This document shows, piece by piece, positions 26,719-37,672 of a stretch of 64,000 nucleotides of DNA. Each line of letters opens with the position of its first letter. Position 1 is the stretch's first letter. Origin of the DNA: Coleofasciculus sp. FACHB-1120 (GTDB lineage Bacteria; Cyanobacteriota; Cyanobacteriia; Cyanobacteriales; FACHB-T130); the NCBI RefSeq assembly GCF_014698845.1, contig NZ_JACJTV010000011.1:1-64000 (forward strand), written 5' to 3'. The notes beneath the pieces were generated by a model. The model saw nothing but the letters and a program-made list of their open reading frames with translations, ran no database searches and was not told the origin of the DNA. The translations under genes and the position numbers were made by a program.

Positions 26719-27546
26719 TTAATTCTCCGATTGTAGGAGAGGAAAAAAGTGTCCCACGGGTCCCTGACCCTGACCAATGGCTAAAGCGTATTTTAGAGCA
26801 GTGGTGACATAATCTTTTGCTTTTTGAACCGCAGACCACCGATCTTTGCCCAAGGCTAGATTAGCAGCGATCGCGCTACTGAGCGTACACCCTGTACCGT
26901 GAGTGTTTGTCGTCTCTACGGTAGCGGTTTTTAAGGTTTCCAGATGCTGCCCATCAAACCAGATATCGATGCCGCGTAGATTTCCCTCCATCCCGCCTCC
27001 TTTCACTAATACCGCTGCACCACCTCCCAAACGATAAATCCGTTGGGCAGCAGCCCGCATATCATCCAATGTATGAATTGCTAACCCGCTCAATAATTGA
27101 GCTTCGTAGCGGTTGGGGGTCACAATTGCTGCTTTGGGGATTAAGACATCCCGCAATGTTGCCACGGCGTCATTGTCAATCAGTTGGGCACCCGTGCGCG
27201 ATACCATGACCGGATCGACGACTAAGTTCTCCAGTTTGAAAGCTTCCACAGCTTGCGCGACAGCCGTAATAATCTCCCGATTCAGCAACATCCCCGTTTT
27301 AGCTGCTTGGACACCAATATCTGTCACCACAGCCTCAATCTGGGCGACAATTGCTGCTGTCGGTAAAGCATCCACCCGTGTGACTCCCAGCGTATTTTGC
27401 GCTGTCACGCAGGTAATGGCACTGGTGCCATGAACGCAGTGAAAGGAGAATGTCCTTAAATCAGCTTGAATGCCAGCACCGCCGCCGCTATCAGAACCGG
27501 CAATCGTTAGAGCAACAGGTACGCTTGATGGGTTTACAACGGTCAT
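26719..27546 (-). CDS. thiD: Hydroxymethylpyrimidine/phosphomethylpyrimidine kinase
   Basis: A ribokinase-like enzyme that phosphorylates the pyrimidine moiety of thiamine twice. The N-terminal AGSDSGGGAGIQADLRTF, the VDPVMVSRTGAQLI segment, TPNRYEAQLLSG and the C-terminal THGTGCTLSSAIAANLA with its catalytic Asp/Gly anion hole are intact. The 275-residue length is normal. No TPP riboswitch is recognisable upstream, and no other thiamine gene lies nearby. Confidence 0.96.
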   Translation of the reverse strand: MTVVNPSSVPVALTIAGSDSGGGAGIQADLRTFSFHCVHGTSAITCVTAQNTLGVTRVDALPTAAIVAQIEAVVTDIGVQAAKTGMLLNREIITAVAQAVEAFKLENLVVDPVMVSRTGAQLIDNDAVATLRDVLIPKAAIVTPNRYEAQLLSGLAIHTLDDMRAAAQRIYRLGGGAAVLVKGGGMEGNLRGIDIWFDGQHLETLKTATVETTNTHGTGCTLSSAIAANLALGKDRWSAVQKAKDYVTTALKYALAIGQGQGPVGHFFPLLQSEN

Positions 27547-27855
27547 AAGATAAGGTTAATTGGGAATTAGTTTATACCAGCAAGCTAAGGACGACTAACA
27601 ATTATGATTACTCTAAATTTTCGATAAAACTAAGCTGAATTGACTTAAATAATTAGATTTTACAAATCATTGCACTTTGGGTGCCGATCGATTTCCCATG
27701 AGCCGATTCAGTGGCAAATGATGGCGGTGCTGCCCTTCAGGAGCGGGTAGAACCGGGTGATGTACCCAAAGACAATAGATGATCAATCAATCAGGGGACA
27801 ATATACGATGAGCCGCGATGAGCCGCACTGATTTCCAGTTTAGGAGGGGAAATTA

Positions 27856-28059
27856 GTGCGGCATGAGAGCGTAGATGTAGCGATCGCTCCCGTAATCAGT
27901 CAAGTCTTCCCACTGCTGGGACAGGTAATCATTGGCTTCGGGACTTCTACCGAAGCCGATCCGCTTTCTGGAAGTTTAGAAGAATTTTGCACCCTGCGAA
28001 CCAATGCGAAGTTGCCCAGGTATCCATTAAAAATTAAAAAGGAGGCATTCCATTTTTAA
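27856..28059 (+). CDS. Possible small unrecognised ORF with strong ribosome site
   Basis: A 67-codon frame starts at GTG 27856, 8 nt after a full AGGAGG (27842-27847). It opens plausibly (VDVAIAPVISQVFPLLGQVII) but ends in a low-complexity AT-rich tail just short of the ftsZ stop. I recognise no family. It could be a truncated gene or chance. The rest of 27547-27855 has no gene and holds a short imperfect duplication of ATGAGCCGC. Confidence 0.3.
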   Translation: MRHESVDVAIAPVISQVFPLLGQVIIGFGTSTEADPLSGSLEEFCTLRTNAKLPRYPLKIKKEAFHF

Positions 28060-28071
28060 TTTTTAATTCTT

Positions 28072-29346
28072 CTAGCGTTGCGGACGCCGTCTTTGGAGAA
28101 ATTCCGGAATATCCAATCCTCCACCTTGTTGCGGTCTAGGCTCAAACGTGGGGGTAGAAGGCGGAACGGGTGACGGTGCGGGTCGCGGTGGCTGTTTGGT
28201 GGTGCGCGTTTCTCTCGCCGCCGGTGTGGACTGAGTTTCTCCGCTAAATCCAGTCGCAATGACGGTAATTCTTACCTCACCTTGCATCCGATCGTCAATC
28301 ACTGCCCCGAAAATGATGTTCGCATTCGGATCAACCACTTCATAGATTGTTTCGGCTGCGGCATTCACCTCGTGCAGCGTCAGGTCGCTACCGCCGGTAA
28401 TGTTAAAGACGACACCTCTGGCTCCTTCAATCGAAGACTCTAGCAAAGGTGAGGAAATTGCGGCGACGGCGGCTTCTCTAGCTCTCGATTTCCCAGAACC
28501 CACGCCAATCCCCATCATTGCCGATCCCGCATCTGCCATCACGGCTCGGACATCGGCAAAGTCCACATTGACCAGTCCGGGAATCGTAATAATATCCGAT
28601 ATCCCTTGAACACCTTGACGCAGGATATCATCGGCGACACGAAAGGCATCTTGAACTGGCATGGTTTCTGGAATCACTGCCAGTAGCTTATCGTTGGGGA
28701 TGACGATCAGCGTATCTACCCGACCCTGCAAAGCGGCAATGCCTTCATCTGCTTGAGAAGTGCGACGGCGTCCCTCAAAGGTAAACGGACGGGTGACAAC
28801 GCCTACTGTTAAAGCTCCCATTTCTTTGGCAACTTCTGCCACAATCGGTGCTGCACCCGTACCCGTCCCGCCTCCCATCCCAGCGGTAATGAATACGAGG
28901 TCAGTGTTTTCTAAGGCATGAGCGATCTCGTCACGCGATTCTTCCGCTGCCTTTTGACCAATGGCAGGATTGCCCCCAGCACCTAACCCTCGCGTTAACT
29001 TCTGTCCCATTTGCAAGCGTTTAGCAGCCGAGGAGTGAGACAAAGACTGGGCATCGGTATTGATTGACCAAAACTCTACGCCACTGACATCACTGGCAAT
29101 CATGCGGTTCACCGCATTGCCCCCGCCCCCACCAACACCAATCACTTTAATTTTGGCGACGCTACCTAGCACGATGTTGTCACTCCTAGATTCTTCCCTG
29201 GGTGTTCCGTTAGCATCGTGATTATGGCCTAAATGTAACACGGTGTTATTAAAAGGATTCGCACCGTCCACTGCGGGTGAACGACCTGCGTTCCCTGAGG
29301 TATTTGAGTTTTGGTGGGCAAGCCCTGGTTTACTATTGAGCGTCAT
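28072..29346 (-). CDS. ftsZ: Cell division protein FtsZ
   Basis: The tubulin-like GTPase that forms the division ring. After a non-conserved N-terminal extension of about 60 residues come [14 protein letters not shown], the tubulin signature [14 protein letters not shown], the T7-loop region [15 protein letters not shown], a Pro-rich linker and the C-terminal peptide [10 protein letters not shown] that binds FtsA/SepF/ZipN-type partners. I start at ATG 29346; a TTG at 29364 is in frame six codons earlier. ftsQ lies upstream on the same strand, giving the order ftsQ-ftsZ. Confidence 0.97.
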   Translation of the reverse strand: MTLNSKPGLAHQNSNTSGNAGRSPAVDGANPFNNTVLHLGHNHDANGTPREESRSDNIVLGSVAKIKVIGVGGGGGNAVNRMIASDVSGVEFWSINTDAQSLSHSSAAKRLQMGQKLTRGLGAGGNPAIGQKAAEESRDEIAHALENTDLVFITAGMGGGTGTGAAPIVAEVAKEMGALTVGVVTRPFTFEGRRRTSQADEGIAALQGRVDTLIVIPNDKLLAVIPETMPVQDAFRVADDILRQGVQGISDIITIPGLVNVDFADVRAVMADAGSAMMGIGVGSGKSRAREAAVAAISSPLLESSIEGARGVVFNITGGSDLTLHEVNAAAETIYEVVDPNANIIFGAVIDDRMQGEVRITVIATGFSGETQSTPAARETRTTKQPPRPAPSPVPPSTPTFEPRPQQGGGLDIPEFLQRRRPQR

Positions 29347-29606
29347 TGCAATAGAAAGGGTCAATAAACAACTTTTTAGTTTAGGTAGCGATATGAGTCA
29401 ACTATAGGGTAAGTTGACCCTTAAAACCAATGAGAGTCATAGTGCATTGACGTTCTTGAAGCGGTCTGGAGTCAACTGTCTGAAGACTGATCCTGCTAAA
29501 AGATAAAAGATGTTAGCCAAGTGAAGCTCTGTTTGCAGGATGTGAGGATGAATTGAGTCGAGAAGACGCTTTCTGCCTGAAGCCAGAGCTAGCATTCTTT
29601 CTAAGC

Positions 29607-30479
29607 TTATAAAGGTTTGGTTTTTTGGGGAGGGTTGCCTTTTTTCATTTGAATTGCTGGGGCATCGGGGTTTTTGAGATCAATATAGGCAATCTCGCTG
29701 CTGGAAAAATGGGCTGGCAAATCTCTCATTCGATCGAGGACGGTGAGCTGATAGGTAAACCGAGAAGTGTAAGCCCCAAAATGTACCCATCCTTGCTCGG
29801 TTTTTAGAATTAAATTGGCTGGATTTTGCCAATCAATCTCAAACACTTTGACTGGACTACGGCTGACGGCTTGGTAAAGTGCCGACCAGTAGGGGCGATA
29901 TTCATCCCGGTAGCCAATGATTTTTAAGGTCGGCAAGGGGCTGGTGCGCTCCAGATCGGTGTAGCTGTCTAAAGGCATCCAGACGCCTTGTTCGTCTAAC
30001 AACCCCATCAAGATAGGCTGCGATCGCGTTTTACTATTTGAGGGTTTTTGGCGGGAAGTAGCAGTCTGGCGCGTCTGCGTGCGGAGGGCGATCGCAACTG
30101 GCTGTCGTTCCTTGACTTGTACGGTTAGTCCTGGGGGCAACATTTGCCGGGTAACGATGGCTTCCTTGATCGCAGGTTGTAATTCCAACTCTTCGGCGAT
30201 GAGTTGCGGCTGGAGCCGCAGCAAATACTGAGGGTAAGAGAGGGGCAGCAGTGACCGAATCGCTGTGATTGATAGCGTTTTATTACCTTCAATGGCAATT
30301 TGCTCGGGCTTGCGGATCACCCAGGCGGGTAAAGTCGTTACCCAAACTAACCCACCTGCTAAACCAGTGGCGAACACCACTCGCCACATTGCTTGAAAAG
30401 ATTTTACCCGTCGCTGGCGACGTAATTTTTGACGCCGTTGGCTCAATTCGGTTTGTGATACTGATGCGATGCTTGTCAT
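29607..30479 (-). CDS. ftsQ: Cell division protein FtsQ
   Basis: The 290-residue bitopic protein has a basic cytoplasmic N-terminus (RRQKLRRQRRVK), one membrane helix (about 33-52) and a POTRA domain beginning IAIEGNKTLSITAIRSLLP. The FtsQ domain follows with VQVKERQPVAIAL and LLDEQGVWMPLD. It links early and late divisome proteins. The gene is followed by ftsZ after a 260-bp gap that has no gene and probably holds an ftsZ promoter. Confidence 0.92.
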   Translation of the reverse strand: MTSIASVSQTELSQRRQKLRRQRRVKSFQAMWRVVFATGLAGGLVWVTTLPAWVIRKPEQIAIEGNKTLSITAIRSLLPLSYPQYLLRLQPQLIAEELELQPAIKEAIVTRQMLPPGLTVQVKERQPVAIALRTQTRQTATSRQKPSNSKTRSQPILMGLLDEQGVWMPLDSYTDLERTSPLPTLKIIGYRDEYRPYWSALYQAVSRSPVKVFEIDWQNPANLILKTEQGWVHFGAYTSRFTYQLTVLDRMRDLPAHFSSSEIAYIDLKNPDAPAIQMKKGNPPQKTKPL

Positions 30480-31174
30480 CCTAACTTCTCAATCGGGAGT
30501 TTTTGGTGCTTGAGATAGGCTGCACTCAACACAACTTGATGTTGGTTCGCCGTAAGTTTAGGCGCGTCCCTCTTTCACTTAAACGTCACTTAAAGGGAGT
30601 GCTTGGGAGTTCCTACTATCCTTGCCTGACGGGGATATCACACCACGCTTACCAATCCGCTGACCGGGGGGAAAGTCATCATTGGTTCGCTCGGCTGGTT
30701 CGCTCGGCAATTTCATCTAACAAGGCGTTGACAGAATTTTTTTCGCTTTTGAGTACGGCTCATCAGGAACTGTAGCGGGAAATTCTAACGTCTAAATATT
30801 AACGTGACCAGACCATGATGAACTCTGTTTAGACTACAGAAAAAGAAATTAAAATCGGGGATCGCTCTTCGCCGCCAAAATCTTGGCTTTTTCCATCGCT
30901 TTGCGGCTTGAAAGTCACCACGATACGACCTAAATCGAAGAGCATCTAAGACTCAAGCTGAGGGCGATCGCGTTTTAGCTGCAAACCAAGTAGCCGGTGG
31001 TTAGACGACTCAGGGCGAAGCATTCCTCTCAAGTTCCCTCAACTCTACCAGGATGGATCTATCTGAGTGCAAGAGGGGTGCGCCCCTCCAGCCCGACCAG
31101 GGTCGCTATAGCGGAAGCTGTCTAGCAGTACAAAAATCAGTACAGGGATTGATCTGCATACTCAAGAGGTCGGC
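30480..31174. other. Long divergent intergenic region
   Basis: No supported gene in 695 bp. It contains a direct repeat pair around 30580-30600 (CACTTAAA twice, spaced by CGT), a small GC hairpin at 31073-31088 (GAGGGG-TGCG-CCCCTC) and the promoters for ftsQ and the ATPase gene. A plus-strand frame at 30503-30775 has no family resemblance. Confidence 0.45.
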
Positions 31175-32512
31175 ATGAAATTGGATTTGGAGAGATTCTA
31201 TAAGGCTTGTAACCCTGCGAAGACCCTAATCTTCTCTAGGGCGGAAGATCGTCCCTACTATATCGATTTCTCATCGGTGCGAGGTGGCAAAATCATTGAG
31301 GCAGTAGGGCGAACCATTGCCCGGATTTCACCCGACGATCCCACCAGCCAGCTATTTACCGGACACATCGGCTGTGGGAAATCTACAGAGCTATTTCGCT
31401 TGAAAGCTGAGTTAGAACGGCAGCAATTTCATGTGGTTTATTTCGAGTCCAGTCAAGAATTAGACATGGCGAATATCGATATCAGCGATATTTTGCTTGC
31501 GATCGCGCGTCAAGTCAGTGAAAGCCTGGAAGAAATTCAGATTCGACTCAAACCGAGTTACTTTTCTAATCTTTTCAACGAGATCAAAGACATCTTGCAG
31601 ACTCCGATTGATGTCTCCGCTGAAGCCCAATTGTCGGTCGGGATTGGCAAAATTACTGCCAAAACCAAAGATAGTCCTAAGCTTCGGGATCAGTTGCGGC
31701 AGTACCTAGAACCCCGCACCGAAGGCTTTTTAAAAGCGATCAATGAAGAAATCCTGAAACGGGCGAACGAAGAACTCAAGCGACGCGGTCAAAAAGGCTT
31801 GGTGGTGATTATCGATAACCTGGATCGGGTCGATCCTCGAACCATGCCTTCGGGAGGCACTCTGCCAGAATACCTGTTTATCGACCGGGGCGCACAGTTA
31901 CGTCGCTTGAGTTGCCATGTCGTTTACACGATCCCCTTATCCTTAATTTTCTCCAACGATTACGAAGCTTTGAAGAATCGTTTGGGGGGTGGGGTTGCTC
32001 CCAAAGTGTTGCCAATGGTGCCGGTGCGAAACCGAGATGGTCGGGATTGCGAGGCAGGAATGACGTTGCTGCGAAAGATGGTGATGGTACGAGCCTTCCC
32101 AGAAGCGAACGAACAGCAGCACCTGGAGCTAATGACCAAGGTTTTTGATGCGTCTGAAACGCTGGATCGGTTGTGCCGGGTCAGTGGTGGTCATGTGCGG
32201 AACTTACTGGGATTGCTTTACAGCTGTCTTCAGCAAGAAGATCCACCGTTCTCCCGTGCTTGTTTGGAGAATGTGATCAAAGAATACCGCGATGATTTGG
32301 CGCTGGCGATTGACGAAGAGGAGTGGGATTTGTTGTTTCGGGTGGTGCAGCAGCAAAATGTGAAGGGCGATAAAGAATATCAGACGCTGCTCAGAAGTAT
32401 GTTTGTCTTTGAATATCGGGATGAGAATGGGCGCTGGTTTGGGCTGAATCCGGCTTTGATGGAGACGCCAAAATTCAAGTCTTTAGTGGCTCTTCACCCC
32501 TTAGAAGCGTGA
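31175..32512 (+). CDS. P-loop ATPase of AAA/STAND type
   Basis: The 445-residue protein has Walker A GHIGCGKST (63-71), an acidic Walker B VVIIDNLDRVD (about 210-220) and a downstream arginine-rich sensor region, typical of AAA/STAND or KAP-like ATPases. Between them lies a helical segment with EEILKRANEELKRRGQ. No effector domain or membrane helix is evident. AGAGG precedes the ATG by about 6 nt. It is monocistronic, separated from glyS by a repeat-bearing gap. The function is unknown; a role in signalling or defence is only a guess. Confidence 0.75.
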   Translation: MKLDLERFYKACNPAKTLIFSRAEDRPYYIDFSSVRGGKIIEAVGRTIARISPDDPTSQLFTGHIGCGKSTELFRLKAELERQQFHVVYFESSQELDMANIDISDILLAIARQVSESLEEIQIRLKPSYFSNLFNEIKDILQTPIDVSAEAQLSVGIGKITAKTKDSPKLRDQLRQYLEPRTEGFLKAINEEILKRANEELKRRGQKGLVVIIDNLDRVDPRTMPSGGTLPEYLFIDRGAQLRRLSCHVVYTIPLSLIFSNDYEALKNRLGGGVAPKVLPMVPVRNRDGRDCEAGMTLLRKMVMVRAFPEANEQQHLELMTKVFDASETLDRLCRVSGGHVRNLLGLLYSCLQQEDPPFSRACLENVIKEYRDDLALAIDEEEWDLLFRVVQQQNVKGDKEYQTLLRSMFVFEYRDENGRWFGLNPALMETPKFKSLVALHPLEA

Positions 32513-32854
32513 TGCATCTTGGATTTGGTCAGGATCGCGCTCCGATTGTTTTGCGTAGGAGCATGGCAGGGGCATCGCAATGCCATGCCCCTACAGAATG
32601 TGAATGAGTGAATGAGTGTAAGTTGATTTAATCCACGTTCCTTATCGGAGAGATCGACTTAATCTGGGTATGGAGGAGGCGATCGCTTCCGATCCTTGAT
32701 TTCCAGTAGGGGCTTTTCGATTGCCGTGCCCCTACTCGGCATCGTTTGACATGGAGGTTTGACATGGAGCCTGTCTGGATTCGCAGCGCGGTAAACTGTT
32801 TAAACTAACTGGTAACAGTCCGTCCAGCCCCTGAATAATTAAAGACAGTGCGCT
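32513..32854. other. Intergenic region with two GTAGGGGC-type hairpins
   Basis: No gene. Two palindromes share the ends GTAGG..CCTAC: 32555-32594 (GTAGGAGCATGGCA against TGCCATGCCCCTAC) and 32706-32735 (GTAGGGGC against GCCCCTAC). They are a dispersed repeat family and may terminate the ATPase transcript. A short direct repeat, TTTGACATGGAG, occurs twice near 32745-32770. Confidence 0.6.
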
Positions 32855-35005
32855 ATGAGTACATTTTTATTAGAAGTCGGTACAGAAGAATTACCTGCAA
32901 GCTTTGTGAATGATGCGATCGCGCAATGGCGATCGCGCATTCCTGCCAGTCTCGCCGAAAATAGCTTGGCTCATGAGGCGATTGAAGTTTATGCCACACC
33001 CAGACGCCTCGCAGTGCTGATAAAAGGGTTGCCCACTCAGCAACCGGATCGAGAAGAAGAAGTCAAAGGGCCACCCGCACAGGCGGCGTTTAAAGATGGG
33101 CAACCAACAAAAGCGGCAGAAGGGTTTGCGCGGAAGCTCGGTGTAGAACTCAAAGCTTTAGAAATTCGCCCCACCGATAAAGGTGATTTTGTCTTTGTCC
33201 GCCAAACTATCCCCGGACGCCCAACGGCTGAAATTCTCACTCAGTTGGTTTCCCAGTGGATTTTTGGATTAGAAGGCAAGCGGTTGATGCGCTGGGGGGA
33301 TGGGGACATCAAGTTTCCGCGACCGATTGAGTGGTTGGTGGCTTTATTAAATGATGCCGTACTGCCGATAGAGTTAGTCAATGGTTCCGAGACGATTAAG
33401 AGCGATCGCATTACACGCGCTCATCGGGTTTTGCATCCCGAATCTGTGACGATTTCTCAGGCAGATGATTATGTCGATTCTCTGCGTTCTGCTTCGGTGG
33501 AAGTGAATCCAGAATCGCGTCAAACCAAAATTCAAGAGCAAGTCCAGGCTGCGGCTCAAAAGATGGATGGTTACACCGAAATCTATCCAGATTTGCTGCA
33601 AGAAGTCACTCATTTAGTGGAGTTTCCCACAGCAGTTGTCGGAAAATTTGATTCTGAGTTCTTGAGCCTCCCGACTGAAGTGATTACCACGGTCATGGTA
33701 ACTCACCAGCGTTATTTTCCGGTTTTTAAAGCTGAACAATATAAAGAGTTACTTCCCTATTTCATCACAATATCTAATGGCGATCCGGCGAAGTCAGATA
33801 TCATTGCCGAAGGGAATGCACGAGTGATTCGGGCACGATTAGCGGATGGTCAGTATTTTTATAAAGCTGACTTGTCTCAATCTTTAGAGAACTATTTACC
33901 CCAACTGGAAAAAGTAACCTTTCAAGAATCTTTAGGGTCAGTTCGTGAAAAAGTTGAGCGGTTGGTTAAAATTGCTGGTCACATTAACGAGCAACTGCAA
34001 TTAGGCGGAGATGAAAGGGACAATATCGAACGAGCTACCTTGTTATGTAAAGCGGATCTCGTGACTCAAATGGTGGGAGAATTCCCGGAATTGCAAGGCA
34101 TCATGGGACAGAAATATGCCTTGGCAAGTGGCGAACCGGAGGCTGTGGCAACCGCAATTATTGAGCATTATTTGCCGCGAGGTGCAGGAGATTCTTTACC
34201 CCAAACGATAACGGGGCAAGTTGTCGCTTTAGCAGATAGGTTGGATACTTTGGTCAGTATCTTTGGGTTGGGAATGCTGCCTACAGGTTCTTCCGATCCC
34301 TTTGCGTTACGACGCGCGGCAAATGCAGTGATTAATATCACTTGGGCAGCAGATTTACCGATTAATTTGCATCAATTGCTGCAAAAAATTGTTGCTGATT
34401 TTGTTGCTAAGTATCCTAAGACAAAATCGGAGGAATTAGTGCGGCAATTGCAGGAATTCTTCTTGCAACGCATCCGCAATCTACTCCAAGATGAGCGAAA
34501 TACTGATTATGACTTGGTGAATGCAGTTCTAGGAGAAAACGATCCGGAGTATACAGAACGAGCGTTAAAAGATTTATTGGATGTACGCGATCGCGCTTTA
34601 TTCCTCCAGACAATTCGCAATAATGGCAAGCTGAATGAAATCTACGAAACGGTCAACCGTTCGACTCGTTTAGCTGCCCAAGGCGATTTAGATAAAGCTC
34701 AGTTGGAACCAGAGACGGTGGTGAGTCCAGAACTATTTCAGAAAGCATCAGAGCAAGCTTTTTATGATGCTTTAGTGCAAATAGTTCCGCAAACTCAAGC
34801 ATCTCAAGAACAGAGAAATTATCAACTATTAGTGGATGGTTTGGCGCAGATTGCTCCGACTGTTAGCACTTTCTTTGATGGTGCTGAAAGTGTTTTGGTA
34901 ATGGATGCCGATCCCAATATCAAGCGCAATCGGTTGAATATCCTGGGTTTGCTCCGGAATCATGCCCGTGTGTTGGCTGATTTTGGCGCGATTGTGAAGA
35001 GTTAG
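32855..35005 (+). CDS. glyS: Glycyl-tRNA synthetase beta subunit
   Basis: The 716-residue tRNA-binding subunit of the bacterial alpha2beta2 glycyl-tRNA synthetase. It opens with [15 protein letters not shown] and continues with [33 protein letters not shown] and the HD-like [20 protein letters not shown] segment, ending in the anticodon-binding helical domain ([15 protein letters not shown]). Length is as expected. The alpha subunit gene glyQ is not in the window, which is usual in cyanobacteria. Confidence 0.97.
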   Translation: MSTFLLEVGTEELPASFVNDAIAQWRSRIPASLAENSLAHEAIEVYATPRRLAVLIKGLPTQQPDREEEVKGPPAQAAFKDGQPTKAAEGFARKLGVELKALEIRPTDKGDFVFVRQTIPGRPTAEILTQLVSQWIFGLEGKRLMRWGDGDIKFPRPIEWLVALLNDAVLPIELVNGSETIKSDRITRAHRVLHPESVTISQADDYVDSLRSASVEVNPESRQTKIQEQVQAAAQKMDGYTEIYPDLLQEVTHLVEFPTAVVGKFDSEFLSLPTEVITTVMVTHQRYFPVFKAEQYKELLPYFITISNGDPAKSDIIAEGNARVIRARLADGQYFYKADLSQSLENYLPQLEKVTFQESLGSVREKVERLVKIAGHINEQLQLGGDERDNIERATLLCKADLVTQMVGEFPELQGIMGQKYALASGEPEAVATAIIEHYLPRGAGDSLPQTITGQVVALADRLDTLVSIFGLGMLPTGSSDPFALRRAANAVINITWAADLPINLHQLLQKIVADFVAKYPKTKSEELVRQLQEFFLQRIRNLLQDERNTDYDLVNAVLGENDPEYTERALKDLLDVRDRALFLQTIRNNGKLNEIYETVNRSTRLAAQGDLDKAQLEPETVVSPELFQKASEQAFYDALVQIVPQTQASQEQRNYQLLVDGLAQIAPTVSTFFDGAESVLVMDADPNIKRNRLNILGLLRNHARVLADFGAIVKS

Positions 35006-35218
35006 TCGGAAGTTAAGGGGTTTAATTCGGGGGAGTAAGTAGAAATTAGGAAGAAAAAAACCGCGAAGGCGCACTAGCGGAGCCATGCGCGTTAGCGCTA
35101 TAGGGCGCGAAGGAAGAATCAGGAAGGAGGCTATTGGTGGGAAATGAGTTTTTAAATACCGTTATCGCGATATGATACAGGATTGCTAAACTAGGGACTT
35201 TGCACTGCCATTGAGTTT

Positions 35219-36586
35219 ATGCCCATCGCTCATATTATCGGTTTAGGAAAATCGGGAATTGCCGCTGCACGGTTGTTAAAACGGGACGGTTGGGCGGTGA
35301 CGATTAGCGATCGCAACTCGTCGGAAAATCTCCGCCAAGAACAACAACAGCTTGCCACTGAAGGCATTGACGTGAAGTTGGGCTATTCCTTGGAACTCAA
35401 CGGTTCCGATTTACCCCAGATGATTGTCGTCAGTCCCGGCGTTCCTTGGGATGCACCGATATTAATAGAAGCGAGGAAGCTGGGTATCGAGACAATTGGA
35501 GAAATAGAACTCGCGTGGCGACATCTCCAATCTTGTCCTTGGCTAGGCATTACTGGCACTAACGGCAAAACTACCACGACAGCTTTAGTTGCTGCGATTT
35601 TTCAAGCGGCTGGTTTCCATGCTCCCGCCTGCGGCAATATCGGCTATGCTGCTGGGGAACTGGCGTTGGCGGAAAAGCCCCCAGATTGGGTAATTGCAGA
35701 ACTTAGCAGCTATCAAATCGAGTCCTCTGCTACAGTTGCTCCGAAAATCGGGGTTTGGACAACCTTCACTCCGGATCACCTCAGCCGTCATAAAACCCTA
35801 GAAAATTACTACAACATTAAGGCACAGCTACTGAGTCAGTCTCAGCAGCAAGTGTTGAATGGAGACGATCCCGAACTGCGAAAGACTGCACGCGATCGCT
35901 TTCCCAATGCTTACTGGACAAGTGTGAGGAAAGCCAATCTGATTGGCGAGAAGGGTTTTTACATCGAAGATGGTTGGGTTGTCGAGACGCAAAATTCGGC
36001 ATCTCTACAAGGTGAAAAGATTGTCCAAGCATCGGTGTTGCGGATGGTAGGAGAACACAATCTGCAAAATCTGCTGATGGCGGTAGCAGCGGCGAGACTG
36101 GCGGGAATTGAGAAAGAGGCGATCCAAGAAGCGATCGCGAACTTCCCCGGCGTTCCCCATCGATTGGAACACATCCGCACGCTGGTGGGAATTGACTTCA
36201 TCAACGACAGCAAAGCCACCAACTACGACGCCGCCCAAGTTGGTTTAGCTTCCGTCACAAGTCCGGCAATTTTAATTGCCGGTGGTGAAGCCAAAGCGGG
36301 GGATGACACCAGTTGGTTAGAGACGATTCAAGCCAAAGCCGCCGCTGTATTACTCATCGGTGACTCCGCATCTGCTTTTGCCCAGCGACTCGAACACGTT
36401 GGCTATTCCAGTTACGAAATTGTGGAAACAATGGAGAAAGCTGTTCCCAGAGCGGCTGAATTAGCTCAAGCTCATGGCGCTAAAGTTGTCTTACTTTCCC
36501 CTGCCTGTGCCAGTTTTGATCAATACCAAAACTTTGAGCAACGGGGCGATGATTTCCGACAACTTTGCCTAGCGTTGCGGCAATGA
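35219..36586 (+). CDS. murD: UDP-N-acetylmuramoylalanine-D-glutamate ligase
   Basis: This Mur ligase adds D-glutamate to UDP-MurNAc-L-Ala in peptidoglycan synthesis. The N-terminal Rossmann part ([15 protein letters not shown]), ATP loop [15 protein letters not shown], the central ELSSYQIE and [14 protein letters not shown] motifs, VPHRLEHI and the C-terminal FINDSKATN and [10 protein letters not shown] motifs are all present. The 455-residue length is normal. The gap before it (35006-35218) contains a GCGCGAAGG-rich dispersed repeat and no gene. Confidence 0.97.
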   Translation: MPIAHIIGLGKSGIAAARLLKRDGWAVTISDRNSSENLRQEQQQLATEGIDVKLGYSLELNGSDLPQMIVVSPGVPWDAPILIEARKLGIETIGEIELAWRHLQSCPWLGITGTNGKTTTTALVAAIFQAAGFHAPACGNIGYAAGELALAEKPPDWVIAELSSYQIESSATVAPKIGVWTTFTPDHLSRHKTLENYYNIKAQLLSQSQQQVLNGDDPELRKTARDRFPNAYWTSVRKANLIGEKGFYIEDGWVVETQNSASLQGEKIVQASVLRMVGEHNLQNLLMAVAAARLAGIEKEAIQEAIANFPGVPHRLEHIRTLVGIDFINDSKATNYDAAQVGLASVTSPAILIAGGEAKAGDDTSWLETIQAKAAAVLLIGDSASAFAQRLEHVGYSSYEIVETMEKAVPRAAELAQAHGAKVVLLSPACASFDQYQNFEQRGDDFRQLCLALRQ

Positions 36587-36606
36587 TCCGGAAACATCCT
36601 ACTTCT

Positions 36607-36681
36607 GTAGAGCCGAAGCATTGGCATAAATAAATTATCTTTTGTGAGGAATAATTTCACGCCCGAATGCTTCGCCACTAC
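36607..36681. terminator. Long-arm inverted repeat between murD and DUF1830 gene
   Basis: GTAGAGCCGAAGCATT at the left pairs with AATGCTTCGCCACTAC at the right across about 43 nt. The element lies between convergent genes. The GAAGCATT arms look like a dispersed cyanobacterial repeat; termination is inference. Confidence 0.5.
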
Positions 36682-36739
36682 AATTAAATTTACAAAACAA
36701 AGTGTTTTTGGGTCACGCTTTGATAAATTCCTGTACTGC

Positions 36740-37015
36740 TTAGATCAGTTGAGGTGCCAATTCTTTAACGCGCAGATGATCGCAGGGGATTTTATCCAAT
36801 AGAATTGTTGCGCTCATCATGCCTGTATGAATTTCTAACTGAGCATAGGGCAAGGCTTCAAACAAAAGACGTTCTTTTGGAAAAACAACGCGCTCAAAGT
36901 ACCAATCTGAGATATTTATAATCCTTGCAATCTGAATTTGGTTAGTGGAATTAATATAACAGCAGAGAATTCTATCGGAACAATTAGGAGGGAGAGAATC
37001 AAGTATCTGAGTCAT
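36740..37015 (-). CDS. DUF1830 protein, copy A
   Basis: A 91-residue soluble protein of the cyanobacterial DUF1830 family, with ILCCYINSTNQIQIARI, WYFERVVFPKERLLFEAL and AQLEIHTGMM as its conserved core. Function unknown. It is the distal gene of duplicated unit A. Its paralogue at 40319-40594 is about three-quarters identical by eye, with the N-terminus MTQILDSLP conserved in both. Confidence 0.85.
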   Translation of the reverse strand: MTQILDSLPPNCSDRILCCYINSTNQIQIARIINISDWYFERVVFPKERLLFEALPYAQLEIHTGMMSATILLDKIPCDHLRVKELAPQLI

Positions 37016-37058
37016 AACTGTACTGCTTCCAATCTTAGAAGAATCAATTCGGATTTGT

Positions 37059-37466
37059 CTAGGTAAAACTTAAGAAATCAAGTTTTGAGTTAATTAGGTA
37101 AAAACTCTCATCAGGCATTTTTACCCCAGCTAAATTTGCGCCGTTCAGGTCTACACTATTTAAAATGGCTCCCTGCAAATTAGCTCCAGTCAAGTTAGCT
37201 CGATTTAGTTTCGCCCCCCTTAAATTGGCATTACAGAGATTAGCTTGATTCAAATGTGCCCGACTCAAATCTGAGAAAGTTAAGTCAGCCCCACTTAGGT
37301 TTGCCTCACTTAAGTTCGCCCCCATTAAGTTAGCTCCAATCAGGATAGCTTCACTCAAATCTGCCGCACGCAGGTTAACTCCTTTCAGGTTTACCCCGAT
37401 CAACTTAGCTCGGTAAAAATTCCTTTTTCCGGCTGAATATTGCCTGAGAAGCTCATCAACATACAT
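37059..37466 (-). CDS. Pentapeptide-repeat protein
   Basis: After a short start (ELLRQYSAGKRNFYRAKL) the protein consists of about 17 pentapeptide repeats of the A(D/N)LxX form (for example LSEANLSGADLTFSDLS), predicting a right-handed quadrilateral beta helix. I start at ATG 37466; an in-frame ATG at 37499 adds 11 residues. It has no counterpart in unit B, so it was inserted into unit A or lost from B. Role unknown; relatives include gyrase-protecting and carbon-uptake-associated proteins. Confidence 0.85.
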   Translation of the reverse strand: MYVDELLRQYSAGKRNFYRAKLIGVNLKGVNLRAADLSEAILIGANLMGANLSEANLSGADLTFSDLSRAHLNQANLCNANLRGAKLNRANLTGANLQGAILNSVDLNGANLAGVKMPDESFYLINSKLDFLSFT

Positions 37467-37672
37467 AATACTTAACCCACTTATAAATTGCGCCAACAAA
37501 GATACTTGGAAAACACAACACTACTCAGTTTGTCGTTTAAAATCGCAGCAAAACCAGCTCTGATTTTTCCAACTTTCAGTAGGCAGTTATGATTTACTGC
37601 TCTAGCAATTTATTTACAGGAAACGGGTTAAAAAAGGAGTTCATAGAGTAAAATCTTGGCTTAGGTGAACCC

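Noticed and set aside
30503-30775. Ninety-codon plus-strand frame upstream of the ATPase
   Set aside because: No family resemblance, unusual composition and overlap with repeat-like sequence; likely chance.
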